Shown: in pieces, positions 6,798-13,305 of the stretch | How the letters are laid out: every line of letters begins with the position of its first letter | How positions within the stretch are numbered: the stretch's first letter is position 1 | Origin: Caproicibacter sp046707225 | GTDB taxonomy: Bacteria > Bacillota > Clostridia > Oscillospirales > Acutalibacteraceae | DNA length: 19,560 nucleotides | Assembly: GCF_046707225.1 (NCBI RefSeq) | Contig: NZ_JBJKOP010000021.1 | Location: 1-19,560 of the forward strand | Reading direction: 5' to 3' | Position numbers and translations under genes: made by a program | The notes under the pieces: generated by a model | Databases searched by the model: none | Seen by the model: only the letters and a program-made list of their open reading frames with translations | What the model was told of the DNA's origin: nothing

Positions 6798-7358
6798 ATG
6801 GAAAAAAAGAATTTGCGGAAAACCGAGGGCCTGCCGTTCACGCTTGGCATTTCGGCGGGCGTTGTTTTGCTGCTGGAGACCATTCTTTCCTTCAGCCTGT
6901 CCCCGGTCATCGCACAGGCGACCACCGATTACATCAACGCCCAGCTGAAGCTCCAGTCCAGCGGGGGAGCGGGTTTATCCGGCAGCCCGATTTTTATTGT
7001 CATCAGCTTTCTGATTGACCCCGGCATTTTTCTGCTGCTGCTGGTTTTGGGCAAAAACAAGGAAAAACGCGGCAGCGCGTTCGCGATCGTCTGGATCGTC
7101 ATCGGCGGGCTCGGCCTGGTTTCCGGACTGTTTACGCTGTTGACGGGCGGCGAACTGCAGCAGCAGATCACCGCGGCGGTCGATACGGTGATGCCGGGCG
7201 GATACTGGATTGAAACCGCGCTTTCCCTGATCGGCTGCGGCTTGATCATCGCTTCGTGCGTCGTGTTTCTGAGACGCCTGCACGAGCCCCCGGTTTTCGA
7301 CGAACCGGAGTCCGAGCCGCAAAACGGCGAAAATCCTCCGTCGGACTCAAATACATAA
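6798..7358 (+). CDS. Four-helix membrane protein, paralog 1 of 3
   Basis: A 186-residue integral membrane protein of a family I do not recognise. Helices lie at about 14-36, 63-85, 93-117 and 137-159. It shares with the next two genes an N-terminal (K/R)xTxGxPFxLG box (8-17), the DPGIFLLLLVLGKNKEKRG block at the end of helix 2 (74-92) and the GCGLIIASCVVFLRRL block of helix 4 (146-161). It is the longest copy, with an extra loop after helix 1 and an acidic, proline-rich C-terminal tail (162-186). AAGGAG lies 10 bases before ATG 6798; an out-of-frame ATG at 6794 is closer but opens only a short unrelated frame. It is first in a three-gene operon behind an exact consensus promoter. Confidence 0.85.
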   Translation: MEKKNLRKTEGLPFTLGISAGVVLLLETILSFSLSPVIAQATTDYINAQLKLQSSGGAGLSGSPIFIVISFLIDPGIFLLLLVLGKNKEKRGSAFAIVWIVIGGLGLVSGLFTLLTGGELQQQITAAVDTVMPGGYWIETALSLIGCGLIIASCVVFLRRLHEPPVFDEPESEPQNGENPPSDSNT

Positions 7359-7398
7359 GAACTTTTTCCTGCGGTGGAGGAAAGTGAGGGAGGAAAAC

Positions 7399-7854
7399 GT
7401 GGAACAGGAATGCCGGAAAACCAAAGGCGCGCCGTTTGCGCTCGGCATGGCGGCCTGCTTTCTTTTCCTTCTGTCCGCCGCTTGTGTGATCCCTGTCGCC
7501 GCGTACTTTTTGGGGATGCTTTCGGTTTCCCCGGAAAACGCCGCGTCATGGTACCGGGGTTTGGCAGCCGAATGTTTGCTGAACCCCGGCATTTTTATGC
7601 TGATTCTGCTTTTGGGCAGGCGGTGGGAAAAGCGGGGAAGAGCCGTCGCGGAATTCTGGGCGGCCGCAGGCGGATTCTTCATGCTTTCCGTACTGATCCA
7701 TGACGGGAGCCTGACGTGGTTTTTTCTGCCGGGCCGGTCCGCTCCGGTGTACGGATCCTATCGGGCGGCCGTGTTTCTGCGCTTTGCGGGCGGCGCGCTG
7801 ATGACCGCCGCCTGCGCGGTCTACCTTGCCAGACTGAAAAAGCACGGATATTGA
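7399..7854 (+). CDS. Four-helix membrane protein, paralog 2 of 3
   Basis: A 151-residue paralog of its two neighbours. Shared blocks are RKTKGAPFALGMAA (6-19), LNPGIFMLILLLGRRWEKRG (61-80) and FAGGALMTAACAVYLARLK (129-147). Four hydrophobic helices are predicted at about 12-38, 57-74, 83-101 and 123-143, with a charged W-E-K-R-G loop after helix 2. I chose GTG 7399 because GGGAGG lies 5 bases upstream and the resulting N-terminus aligns with the other two copies; an earlier in-frame GTG at 7384 fits less well. It begins 40 bases after paralog 1. Function is unknown; nothing enzymatic is visible. Confidence 0.85.
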   Translation: MEQECRKTKGAPFALGMAACFLFLLSAACVIPVAAYFLGMLSVSPENAASWYRGLAAECLLNPGIFMLILLLGRRWEKRGRAVAEFWAAAGGFFMLSVLIHDGSLTWFFLPGRSAPVYGSYRAAVFLRFAGGALMTAACAVYLARLKKHGY

Positions 7855-7886
7855 TCCGCGCATCCTTTCCGAAAGGAGGAAAGAGC

Positions 7887-8348
7887 ATGGAATACAGGCA
7901 AAGAGAAACCGAGGGGGCTCCTTATGTTCTGGGAATGGCGGCGGGAGTCCTGCTGATTTTCGCAAGCGTGTTCTGCGGCGGTTTTGCCGCGAAGCTTTTC
8001 GGGGCGGTTGCGGCGGAGGAACAGCGGCTTGTCCTGCTCGGAGTTTTCTGGCTGCTGGCGGTGGAGACGGCGCTGAACCCCGGCGTCTTTATGCTGCTGC
8101 TTCTTTCTGGAAAGCACAGGGAGGAGCGGGGGAAGGCCTTCGCCGTCCTGTGGGCGGCGGTGGGAGCATATACAGTGCTTTCGGTCTTTTTTCCGATTTC
8201 AGTCTCCGGTGTTTTCAGAATGGAGGGAGGAATTCCGTCCCCTTTTTTCGCGGAAACCGCGATGTCCGCAGCCTTTCGCTTCGCGGGCGGCGCGCTGATG
8301 ATTGCCTCCTGCGTGCAGTTTTACAAACGGCTGAAAGGGCGTGCCTAG
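7887..8348 (+). CDS. Four-helix membrane protein, paralog 3 of 3
   Basis: A 153-residue paralog. It keeps RETEGAPYVLGMAAG (6-20), LNPGVFMLLLLSGKHREERG (63-82) and RFAGGALMIASCVQFYKRLK (131-150), with the same four-helix order. AAAGGAGG stands 7 bases before ATG 7887, the best ribosome binding site of the three. The site can pair with the TCCTT just before it, so a weak start-blocking hairpin is possible. It begins 32 bases after paralog 2. Its TAG stop (8346-8348) overlaps the stop of the convergent minus-strand reductase gene. It is closer to paralog 2 than to paralog 1 by eye, which fits successive tandem duplication. Confidence 0.87.
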   Translation: MEYRQRETEGAPYVLGMAAGVLLIFASVFCGGFAAKLFGAVAAEEQRLVLLGVFWLLAVETALNPGVFMLLLLSGKHREERGKAFAVLWAAVGAYTVLSVFFPISVSGVFRMEGGIPSPFFAETAMSAAFRFAGGALMIASCVQFYKRLKGRA

Positions 8349-9082
8349 TCCCGCCTGAAACCGGCAAACCGCCCAAACGGCGGTTTGCCGCCGAGCCAGC
8401 CTTGGGCTTGCCAGTACTGGTAGTCAGGGGTGGAATTCATGAATTTTTTCACCATCCAGCGGCACAGAGCAAAATAAAATCGAATGAACAACGTGGGCGC
8501 GCTGTCTTGCTTTGAGACGGCGCGCCAAAATTTTCCGGCGCACCGGTCGATTTCGGCCTCGTATTTTTTCTGCTTTTCCGGGGGCATGGAATCCCAGTCC
8601 AGCGCGAAAATGCGGAAGCCCTTTTGGTACACGCGGTTGATTCCCCAATATTTTATACAGGTTGCAATCGGTCTCATGGCGGATTTGATCCCGCCGCCCG
8701 CCGCGGTCGACAGAACAAACGCCTTTTTTCGAAAAAACTCCGGTCTGGGCCGATGATTGATAAAAAGAAACGGGTAATGGTCCAGAAAGTTTTTCATGCC
8801 GCCGGAGGCCGACATCACATAGACGGGCGTCGTCAGAAGGAGCGCGTCCGCTTTCAGCATGGAATCGAGAATCGGGCCCGAATACTGCCGGTGCGGGCAG
8901 AATTCCTCGCCGCGCGTCACACAGGCGGCGCAGCCCCTGCAAAACTCCGGAAGGTCCCTCGGAAGAAAGAATTCATCCGCTTCGACTTCCCCGCGCTTTT
9001 TGAGGGCCTCAAGAAACAGTTCGGCGGCCCGGAGGGTGTTCCCCCTGCGCGGGCTGCCGTGGATTACCGTAATTTTCAACAT
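8345..9082 (-). CDS. Flavodoxin-family NAD(P)H-dependent reductase with an Fe-S cysteine motif
   Basis: A 245-residue protein of the NADPH-dependent FMN reductase / iron-sulfur flavoprotein group. The FMN-phosphate loop is GSPRRGNT (9-16). The cluster C48-x2-C51-x2-C54-x7-C62 matches the compact [4Fe-4S] motif of archaeal and clostridial iron-sulfur flavoproteins. TTPVYVMSASGGMKNFLDH (about 83-101) is the usual flavin-contact segment. A C-terminal extension (about 185-245) with a hydrophobic amphipathic stretch (LFIRFYFALCRWMVKKF) may dock on the membrane. It should shuttle electrons between NAD(P)H or ferredoxin and an unknown acceptor. ATG 9082 overlaps closely with the stop of the upstream gene (14-base gap, stop inside the ribosome binding region), indicating coupling. 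Its stop overlaps that of the converging gene. Confidence 0.9.
   Translation of the reverse strand: MLKITVIHGSPRRGNTLRAAELFLEALKKRGEVEADEFFLPRDLPEFCRGCAACVTRGEEFCPHRQYSGPILDSMLKADALLLTTPVYVMSASGGMKNFLDHYPFLFINHRPRPEFFRKKAFVLSTAAGGGIKSAMRPIATCIKYWGINRVYQKGFRIFALDWDSMPPEKQKKYEAEIDRCAGKFWRAVSKQDSAPTLFIRFYFALCRWMVKKFMNSTPDYQYWQAQGWLGGKPPFGRFAGFRRD
8362..8390. repeat. Perfect 12-bp hairpin at the convergent gene ends
   Basis: CGGCAAACCGCC (8362-8373) pairs with GGCGGTTTGCCG (8379-8390) around a CAAAC loop. It lies inside the last codons of the reductase gene and just past the stop of the converging membrane-protein gene. No good T-run follows, but on the plus strand it could still slow polymerase or protect the 3' end. 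Confidence 0.7.
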
Positions 9083-9096
9083 ACCGCTTCCGTCCT

Positions 9097-10425
9097 TTAA
9101 ATCAGCTGAATGGATTTTTCCTCAGTATAGCATTCCGCCGGTGCCGCCGCAAGAGGAGATACCTTAAAATACCGCCGGGCGGGCGGTTCCATAAGGTAGT
9201 CGCGCAGCTTTGCCCAGATCCGCTGCATTTCAAGGAACTGCGCGTAATGCTTTTCAACGTTTTTCCGGTAGCTGTTCAGCTCGGACGATATTTTCATAAA
9301 GCTGTTGTTATGAAAATAGGCGCAGATTTTGGGGAGCGTGACGGAAAGCTTTTCCTGCGTTTCGCGCATGATCTGATCATATTGGTCCCTTTGCGTAATA
9401 TAAACAAAAAGAGGCTTGTAACGCACCCAGCCCAGGCAGGCGGCGTAGAATCTGGAAACAACCGCATCCGAATCAGCCTCGATGCGCTTCAATTTGTTCG
9501 GCAGAACCCCGTCCATCAGGTGCTGATAGGTGGAGAATCCGTCGTGGAACGCGTAGCACGGGACGCGCAGGACTTTCCGGTCGCTCAGGCAGGTACTTAA
9601 AAACGTATCCTCGCCCCGGGCCCCGGGCGGATTGTAAAAGGGAAATACGCGCTCCGGCCTTGTCAGATTGAGGCAGAGGTTGGCTCCGGTGATAAATTTG
9701 GCGCGGTTGATTTCCGGAACCTCTTCCGCGGCGCGGTTTACCAGAACCGACGGAGCGGCATAGGTGACGCCGCCGTTGTTCATGACGGCGCGGAGGTTAT
9801 CCCAGTTCAAAATATCGTTGCTGATCGCTTCAATGAAAACGCGGAAGTCGCTTTCCGCCAGGGTTTTGTCGAACCGGATGTACGGAATCGGGGAGATGTA
9901 TCCGCAGTGGTACCCGTTGGTGACGTCGGCCCGGCGGATGTAATCCAGGTGCGTGGTTAAAACCGCCTGACCGCCCCAGACGGCGTTTTTGTGCGTATTG
10001 GTAACGGCGAAGGGGTATTCGTCGTCGTCCAGAAAGACAAGGTAATCGATTCCGGATTTGACCGCCTTATAAAGAATGGCGTTTCTCTTGGCGGCATAGC
10101 CGCTGCCGAAAAACAGGTCCGCCTCCTTTTGGCTGAGGATGTTCTGCTCCACAAGAGCGGCGATTTCCTTACGCAGGGCGCCGCGGCCGATAAAATGGGC
10201 CTCGTCGATCAGGTTCAAAAGATCCTTGTGAATGCCGGTAAAATGAATTGCCTTCGCGTTTGAATATTTCAGGTCGTACGCCACCAGAAGGTTCAGGCTG
10301 ACGTCCTCGTTTTCCGTCAGACCGTACTCCTTCCAGTTGTAGACATAGGTTTTCAGAACCTTTTGAAAGCTTTTCCGTCCGGTTGCAAATCCGATTCCCA
10401 CCTTGGTTTTTTTGTCGTTTTTCAC
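9097..10425 (-). CDS. Glycosyltransferase-like protein with a DDD motif
   Basis: A 442-residue cytoplasmic protein with GT-A glycosyltransferase character. A strand-loop-strand YLVFLDDDEYPFA (128-140) carries the acidic DDD (133-135) typical of metal and sugar-nucleotide binding, preceded by an AAKRNAILYKAVKSG helix (111-125). An FITGANLCLNL strand and a GARGEDTFLS acidic motif (268-277) fit the acceptor side of GT2-like folds. The C-terminal ~130 residues are helical. The donor and acceptor cannot be inferred. AAGGAG directly abuts an ATG at 10434 with no spacing, while GTG 10425 lies 9 bases away, so I take GTG as the start. It is followed at 14 bases by the reductase gene, forming a two-gene unit. 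Confidence 0.75.
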   Translation of the reverse strand: MKNDKKTKVGIGFATGRKSFQKVLKTYVYNWKEYGLTENEDVSLNLLVAYDLKYSNAKAIHFTGIHKDLLNLIDEAHFIGRGALRKEIAALVEQNILSQKEADLFFGSGYAAKRNAILYKAVKSGIDYLVFLDDDEYPFAVTNTHKNAVWGGQAVLTTHLDYIRRADVTNGYHCGYISPIPYIRFDKTLAESDFRVFIEAISNDILNWDNLRAVMNNGGVTYAAPSVLVNRAAEEVPEINRAKFITGANLCLNLTRPERVFPFYNPPGARGEDTFLSTCLSDRKVLRVPCYAFHDGFSTYQHLMDGVLPNKLKRIEADSDAVVSRFYAACLGWVRYKPLFVYITQRDQYDQIMRETQEKLSVTLPKICAYFHNNSFMKISSELNSYRKNVEKHYAQFLEMQRIWAKLRDYLMEPPARRYFKVSPLAAAPAECYTEEKSIQLI

Positions 10426-10532
10426 GGCTTGCATCTCCTTTCCGTCGATGTGTCATTGAAAATCGTGCTAATGAATGAAGAGGCCGCGGTTTCAACCGCG
10501 CCGATGGAATGTGGAGCGGGCCCATCTAAAAT

Positions 10533-10559
10533 CAGCGCGCCCGATGCACGGGCGCGCTG
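10533..10559 (-). terminator. Intrinsic terminator of dapB
   Basis: CAGCGCGCCCG (10533-10543) pairs perfectly with CGGGCGCGCTG (10549-10559) around ATGCA; the minus-strand transcript continues as ATTTTAG. It lies 65 bases past the dapB stop. A second small hairpin (10485-10500) stands nearer the next gene; otherwise this gap shows nothing clear and no convincing promoter. Confidence 0.75.
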
Positions 10560-10623
10560 GCTGGGAGTGAATGAGGCGCAGCTCGACGGGGTTCATGGCG
10601 AAAAGATCCCCTCCCAGGGGCGT

Positions 10624-11451
10624 TTACACCAAAGCGAAGCGGCGCGGCGGATTGTCTGAGCTTTGGTTCAGGTAATCCATTAAGATTCCGTCCAGATTCA
10701 TGGCGTCCTTCATTTCAAAGATGCCGGTTTTGTCCTGAATGAACTCCGCGGCGAACAAAGCGCCTTCCGCGAACGCGTTCCGCGAAAAGCTCTGGTGTGA
10801 AATTTCGATCATATCGTTTTCACCGACCAGCATGACCTTATGGCAGCCCACGATGCCGCCGGCCCGCACGGAGGAAACGGGCACCTCGTGCCGTTCCCCG
10901 ACCGGCAGAGTTTCCCGCAGCCGGTCTGCAAGTTTGGAAGCGGTCCCCGACGGAATATCCACCTTGCGCTTGTGATGCATTTCGATGATTTCAACGTCGT
11001 AGCCGTTTAAAATCCGGGAGGCGAGCTCGGTCAGCAGCATCATGGTGCTGACCCCGCGGGTAATGTTCGGCGCGTAAATCAGCCCCGCGCCGAACCGGTC
11101 GGCGAGCGCGTACAGCTCCGCCTCCTCCGCCTTTGAAAAACCCGTGGTGCCCATCACGACGCGCACGTTCAGGGAAAAGAAAGTTTCGGCGTTTTTCAGA
11201 GCGGCAGTCGCATTGGAGAAATCCAAAATCAGATCCGGCCTGGTATTAAAAATACAGGACTCAATCCGGTCGGACGGATAAACGGGAATCCCGGCGGCGC
11301 GGCAGCCGATGACCTCGCCCAGGTCCCGGCCGGCCTTCGTGCTAATCGGGCTGCAAATGCCGGATACAAGCTCCACCCGGTCACAGGCAAGCAAATATTT
11401 TGCGATCTGGCTTCCGGCACGCCCCAGTCCGGAGATACATACCTTCATCAT
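10624..11451 (-). CDS. dapB: 4-hydroxy-tetrahydrodipicolinate reductase
   Basis: A 275-residue cytoplasmic enzyme of the lysine/diaminopimelate pathway that reduces 4-hydroxy-tetrahydrodipicolinate with NAD(P)H. The nucleotide-binding GLGRAGSQ loop (8-15) replaces the common GxxGRMG, so the N-terminus is slightly divergent. The catalytic segment is intact: MHHKRKVDIPSGTA (158-171), with H159/H160 and K163 at the positions known from the enterobacterial enzyme and PSGT for substrate binding. MGTTGFS (100-106) is the other conserved loop. Two adjacent ATGs occur (11451 and 11448); AAAGGAG lies 9 bases before the first. It is a single gene with its own exact consensus promoter, a ~163-nt leader and a terminator; no other dap gene is adjacent. 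Confidence 0.92.
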   Translation of the reverse strand: MMKVCISGLGRAGSQIAKYLLACDRVELVSGICSPISTKAGRDLGEVIGCRAAGIPVYPSDRIESCIFNTRPDLILDFSNATAALKNAETFFSLNVRVVMGTTGFSKAEEAELYALADRFGAGLIYAPNITRGVSTMMLLTELASRILNGYDVEIIEMHHKRKVDIPSGTASKLADRLRETLPVGERHEVPVSSVRAGGIVGCHKVMLVGENDMIEISHQSFSRNAFAEGALFAAEFIQDKTGIFEMKDAMNLDGILMDYLNQSSDNPPRRFALV

Positions 11452-11614
11452 TCGGATACGCTCCTTTCAAAATGCGACACATTTTTTATAAGTTGCAGGT
11501 TGGCAATAAAAGCGCAATCGGTTGTTTTCATCACTTCAAAGGATATGAGGACAGACCGCTGCGACTGATTTACAGGAATTTACAGGCAACTTTTTAAAAA
11601 GCAATAAGTTGTTG
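11452..11614 (-). promoter_or_regulatory. Long structured 5' leader of dapB
   Basis: About 163 nt separate the expected start of transcription from the dapB ATG. Near the 5' end AAGCAA/TTGCTT forms a small hairpin followed by TTTTT. An AAGTTGC segment (minus strand, 11586-11592) can pair either with the upstream GCAACAACTT or with GCAACTT (11490-11496) close to the ribosome binding site. Two direct copies of ATTTACAGG (plus strand 11568-11576 and 11578-11586) are spaced one helical turn apart. I do not see the conserved lysine riboswitch elements, so a known class cannot be named. Confidence 0.45.
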
Positions 11615-11620
11615 CTTATT

Positions 11621-11649
11621 ATTATACAGAGAATCTTTGCCATTGTCAA
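11621..11649 (-). promoter_or_regulatory. Exact consensus sigma-A promoter for dapB
   Basis: On the minus strand TTGACA (11644-11649) and TATAAT (11621-11626) match consensus at all 12 positions with 17 bases between them. Confidence 0.9.
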
Positions 11650-11735
11650 TTAAATTTTTCCTGTATGGCAGAAAAGAAAGACATCGGCTTGTCCCTCCCG
11701 CGCGTAATCCTCCGTCAAAAGCCCAGAAATGCGGC

Positions 11736-11894
11736 TCAACAGAGGGGCAGCCCCAGAACAAAGGACGGCATGCCGACGATTCTCAGGATCAGTACAACCG
11801 CGACCGTCAGGCTGACCACCGCCGCGATCAGGCAGATCGGGGTCAGATAGCTGTATTTTCTCAAAAATTCCGTGACGCAGTTTTTATGCTCCAT
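11736..11894 (-). CDS. Small 52-residue membrane protein
   Basis: A short frame encoding a basic N-terminus with a cysteine, MEHKNCVTEFLRKYSYLTP, then one long hydrophobic helix (about 17-40, ICLIAAVVSLTVAVVLILRI) and a short tail ending in cysteine. GGGGAG lies about 11 bases before ATG 11894, which is a little long. A second open frame on the same strand, reading KKRIEQVKQGSYAAQ and overlapping the start of this one, also looks protein-like but has no standard start codon. The two could be pieces of one frameshifted gene. No family recognised. It sits just upstream of the dapB promoter and at the edge of the AT-rich island. Confidence 0.45.
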   Translation of the reverse strand: MEHKNCVTEFLRKYSYLTPICLIAAVVSLTVAVVLILRIVGMPSFVLGLPLC

Positions 11895-11997
11895 ATTCGC
11901 ATTCTCTCCCCAAAGATCATTTGTGCGGCATAGCTGCCCTGCTTTACTTGTTCGATCCGCTTTTTCAGGTCCGTCTTCCTTTTAAAACTCCTAGAAT

Positions 11998-12026
11998 AAA
12001 AAAACGCTTCCGCATCCGCAAGATGC
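11998..12026 (-). terminator. Probable terminator at the end of the small-protein array
   Basis: On the minus strand GCATC-TTGCG-GATGC (12026-12012) is followed after a few bases by a seven-T run (12004-11998). It begins just past the stop at 12030. The stem is short, so the call is moderate. Confidence 0.5.
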
Positions 12027-12029
12027 CTT

Positions 12030-12473
12030 TTATATCATTTCTTCAATAAAATAAAATTTTTTATCACAATACAGGATAACTAACGTAGCGGTAACGGCGG
12101 ATTCATCCGCTTTTTGATTACGAATCCAACGATATGTTTTTCGAAGGTTCGGACGATTTTTGTCTGCTATTTTAAGTTCATTTAAAATTCTGTCGATAAA
12201 AGATTCTATTTCCACGTTTTTCTCCGAATGATAACCTGAGAAAAAGTTACCCGGAATCTTTTCCGCGGAAAAGACCGCATATCTGTCGCCATCGTTCGTA
12301 AAACCAAGGTCTGAGACTGAAAATTGTTCCTGCATTGGAAACGGAAAATGCAGCTGCCATCGGCGTTGATATCCGGAGAATTCGGTTGTTGAAGATTGAA
12401 AGACAAAAACACTTGCCAGAATCAAAATTAGAATAGATACTGCGGCAGAGGCGAATAATTTTCTTTTCCTCAA
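12030..12473 (-). CDS. Hypothetical protein with one N-terminal membrane anchor
   Basis: A 147-residue protein: basic N-terminus (MRKRK), one hydrophobic helix (about 6-26), then a ~120-residue domain that should lie outside the cell. The domain has mixed strands and helices, including the helix EIESFIDRILNELKIADK (about 88-105) and a hydrophobic strand pair near the end (TATLVILYCDKKFYFI). No lipobox. The start is TTG 12473, with GGGAG about 10 bases upstream; no ATG fits. It follows the plan of the other anchored proteins of the array (short basic tail, one helix, small outer domain), though I see no clear sequence similarity. It is the last gene of the array. Confidence 0.65.
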   Translation of the reverse strand: MRKRKLFASAAVSILILILASVFVFQSSTTEFSGYQRRWQLHFPFPMQEQFSVSDLGFTNDGDRYAVFSAEKIPGNFFSGYHSEKNVEIESFIDRILNELKIADKNRPNLRKTYRWIRNQKADESAVTATLVILYCDKKFYFIEEMI

Positions 12474-12504
12474 GCTCTAACTCTCCCTTTTCCTTATATT
12501 TTTA

Positions 12505-12663
12505 GTGAAAGAGGTGCGACTTTTACCGGGAAAAGCGCGTGCCCGCGGGAATCGTCCGCTGTGGGGCCAACTGGATGACATGTATTTCAGTGGAAAACCA
12601 TTTAAAAATGTTTTCAGTATAAAACCTATTGCCGCAAAGCACGGAACTGAATGGGACCAATAG
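12505..12663 (+). other. Possible remnant reading frame of 52 codons
   Basis: On the plus strand, opposite to all neighbours, a frame from GTG 12505 to TAG 12663 encodes a plausible basic peptide (for example GQLDDMYFSGKPFKNVFS). There is no clear ribosome binding site or promoter. The 12480-12720 interval has no better gene on either strand; a minus-strand frame across it also lacks a ribosome binding site. I regard it as a possible gene fragment inserted in the decayed zone, with low confidence. Confidence 0.2.
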
Positions 12664-12720
12664 CCTGTAGAAATTACCCTCTGCCTATATAACACCGGAG
12701 AAGCCGTTTTGTTACAATTT

Positions 12721-12870
12721 TTATAAAATTTTTATGCGGCGGGGCTTTTGAGCGAGGGACACAGTTGCTGCTTGCTCGCGGGGAGTGCAATAGGTATAGA
12801 CGATGTCTTTCGAGTAATCGCGGGATTGGGTTCCGATGAAACGCCTTTTTTCGACGGAACGAAGTTTCAT
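12721..12870 (-). pseudogene. Deletion remnant of the anchored cassette protein (copy C)
   Basis: From ATG 12870 the frame reads MKLRSVEKRR and then jumps to FIGTQSRDYSKDIVYTY. The intact relative at 17960-18496 starts MKIRSIGKVH and ends YYIGAQSYDYTQDITYTYYKAG. About 145 middle codons, including the membrane helix, are therefore missing here in frame. The last ~27 residues are unrelated read-through. The upstream ribosome binding site (TGGGAG, 7 bases) and the hairpin before it are preserved, so the fragment could still be translated, but it would be a short soluble peptide without an anchor. No function expected. Confidence 0.8.
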
Positions 12871-12888
12871 GTCAAATCTCCCATAACG

Positions 12889-12919
12889 CAGCGTGGTCCC
12901 CGCAATGAGGACCACGCTG
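12889..12919 (-). promoter_or_regulatory. Conserved pre-start hairpin, copy C
   Basis: CAGCGTGGTCC (12889-12899) pairs with GGACCACGCTG (12909-12919) around a 9-base loop. It ends 18 bases before the ATG at 12870 and follows the preceding stop at once. The same element stands at 18515-18545 with two base pairs changed on both sides. No T-run follows, so it is not an ordinary terminator. Confidence 0.75.
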
Positions 12920-12920
12920 C

Positions 12921-13214
12921 TCAAACGTATTTTCCTATGGTTTTGATGTGTTGACCTGTTAATGCCGCCTGTTTTCTCCAGACAGGCGTGGATATGAGAT
13001 ACCAAAGAGTCTTCATCCCATAGTTTGCAGGCTGGTAAAAGGTGACCCAGCTTCCGATCACTCCGTATTGATACTGATAAGGGGAATACGGTTCCTTGAC
13101 AGGATAAACCGGGCGCACTAAAGTAATGAGAAAAAGAATCAGGGATAAAAGCCAGTAGGCTTTCCACGAAAATTCCTTTTTTACATGCAAATATAATTGT
13201 TTCAGCATTTTCAA
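12921..13214 (-). pseudogene. Two-helix protein gene fused by deletion to the tail of a secreted-protein gene (copy C)
   Basis: The first ~60 codons (13214 to about 13035) encode LYLHVKKEFSWKAYWLLSLI and on to QYGVIGSWVTF, closely matching the two-helix gene at 17574-17895. After about 13020 the DNA instead matches the 3' end of the secreted gene at 18558: the peptide HIHACLEKTGGIN in the next frame parallels YIHTYQEETGSIN, and the last bases before the hairpin are nearly identical. A deletion thus removed the rest of the two-helix gene and most of a secreted gene. Start is TTG 13214, aligning with ATG 17895, with GAGGTG upstream in both. The 97-residue fused product has one sound membrane helix (about 18-34). 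Confidence 0.75.
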
Positions 13215-13305
13215 CCGTTCACCTCACGTTTGATTCCGATAAAATTTGTTTCAGGGGGAGAATGGGGACCGCTGCTTTTTCTGCTGACAGAATGCGGTTC
13301 ACAGA

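Noticed and set aside
6794..7018. Alternative frame starting at ATG 6794, closer to the ribosome binding site
   Set aside because: It overlaps the conserved paralog frame and encodes no membrane helices or similarity to the neighbouring copies.
11452..11614. A lysine riboswitch upstream of dapB
   Set aside because: I could not find the conserved core blocks of that class; the leader is listed only as an unclassified structured region.
12477..12695. A 72-codon minus-strand frame starting at GTG 12695
   Set aside because: No ribosome binding site, no similarity to other array members, and composition unlike them.
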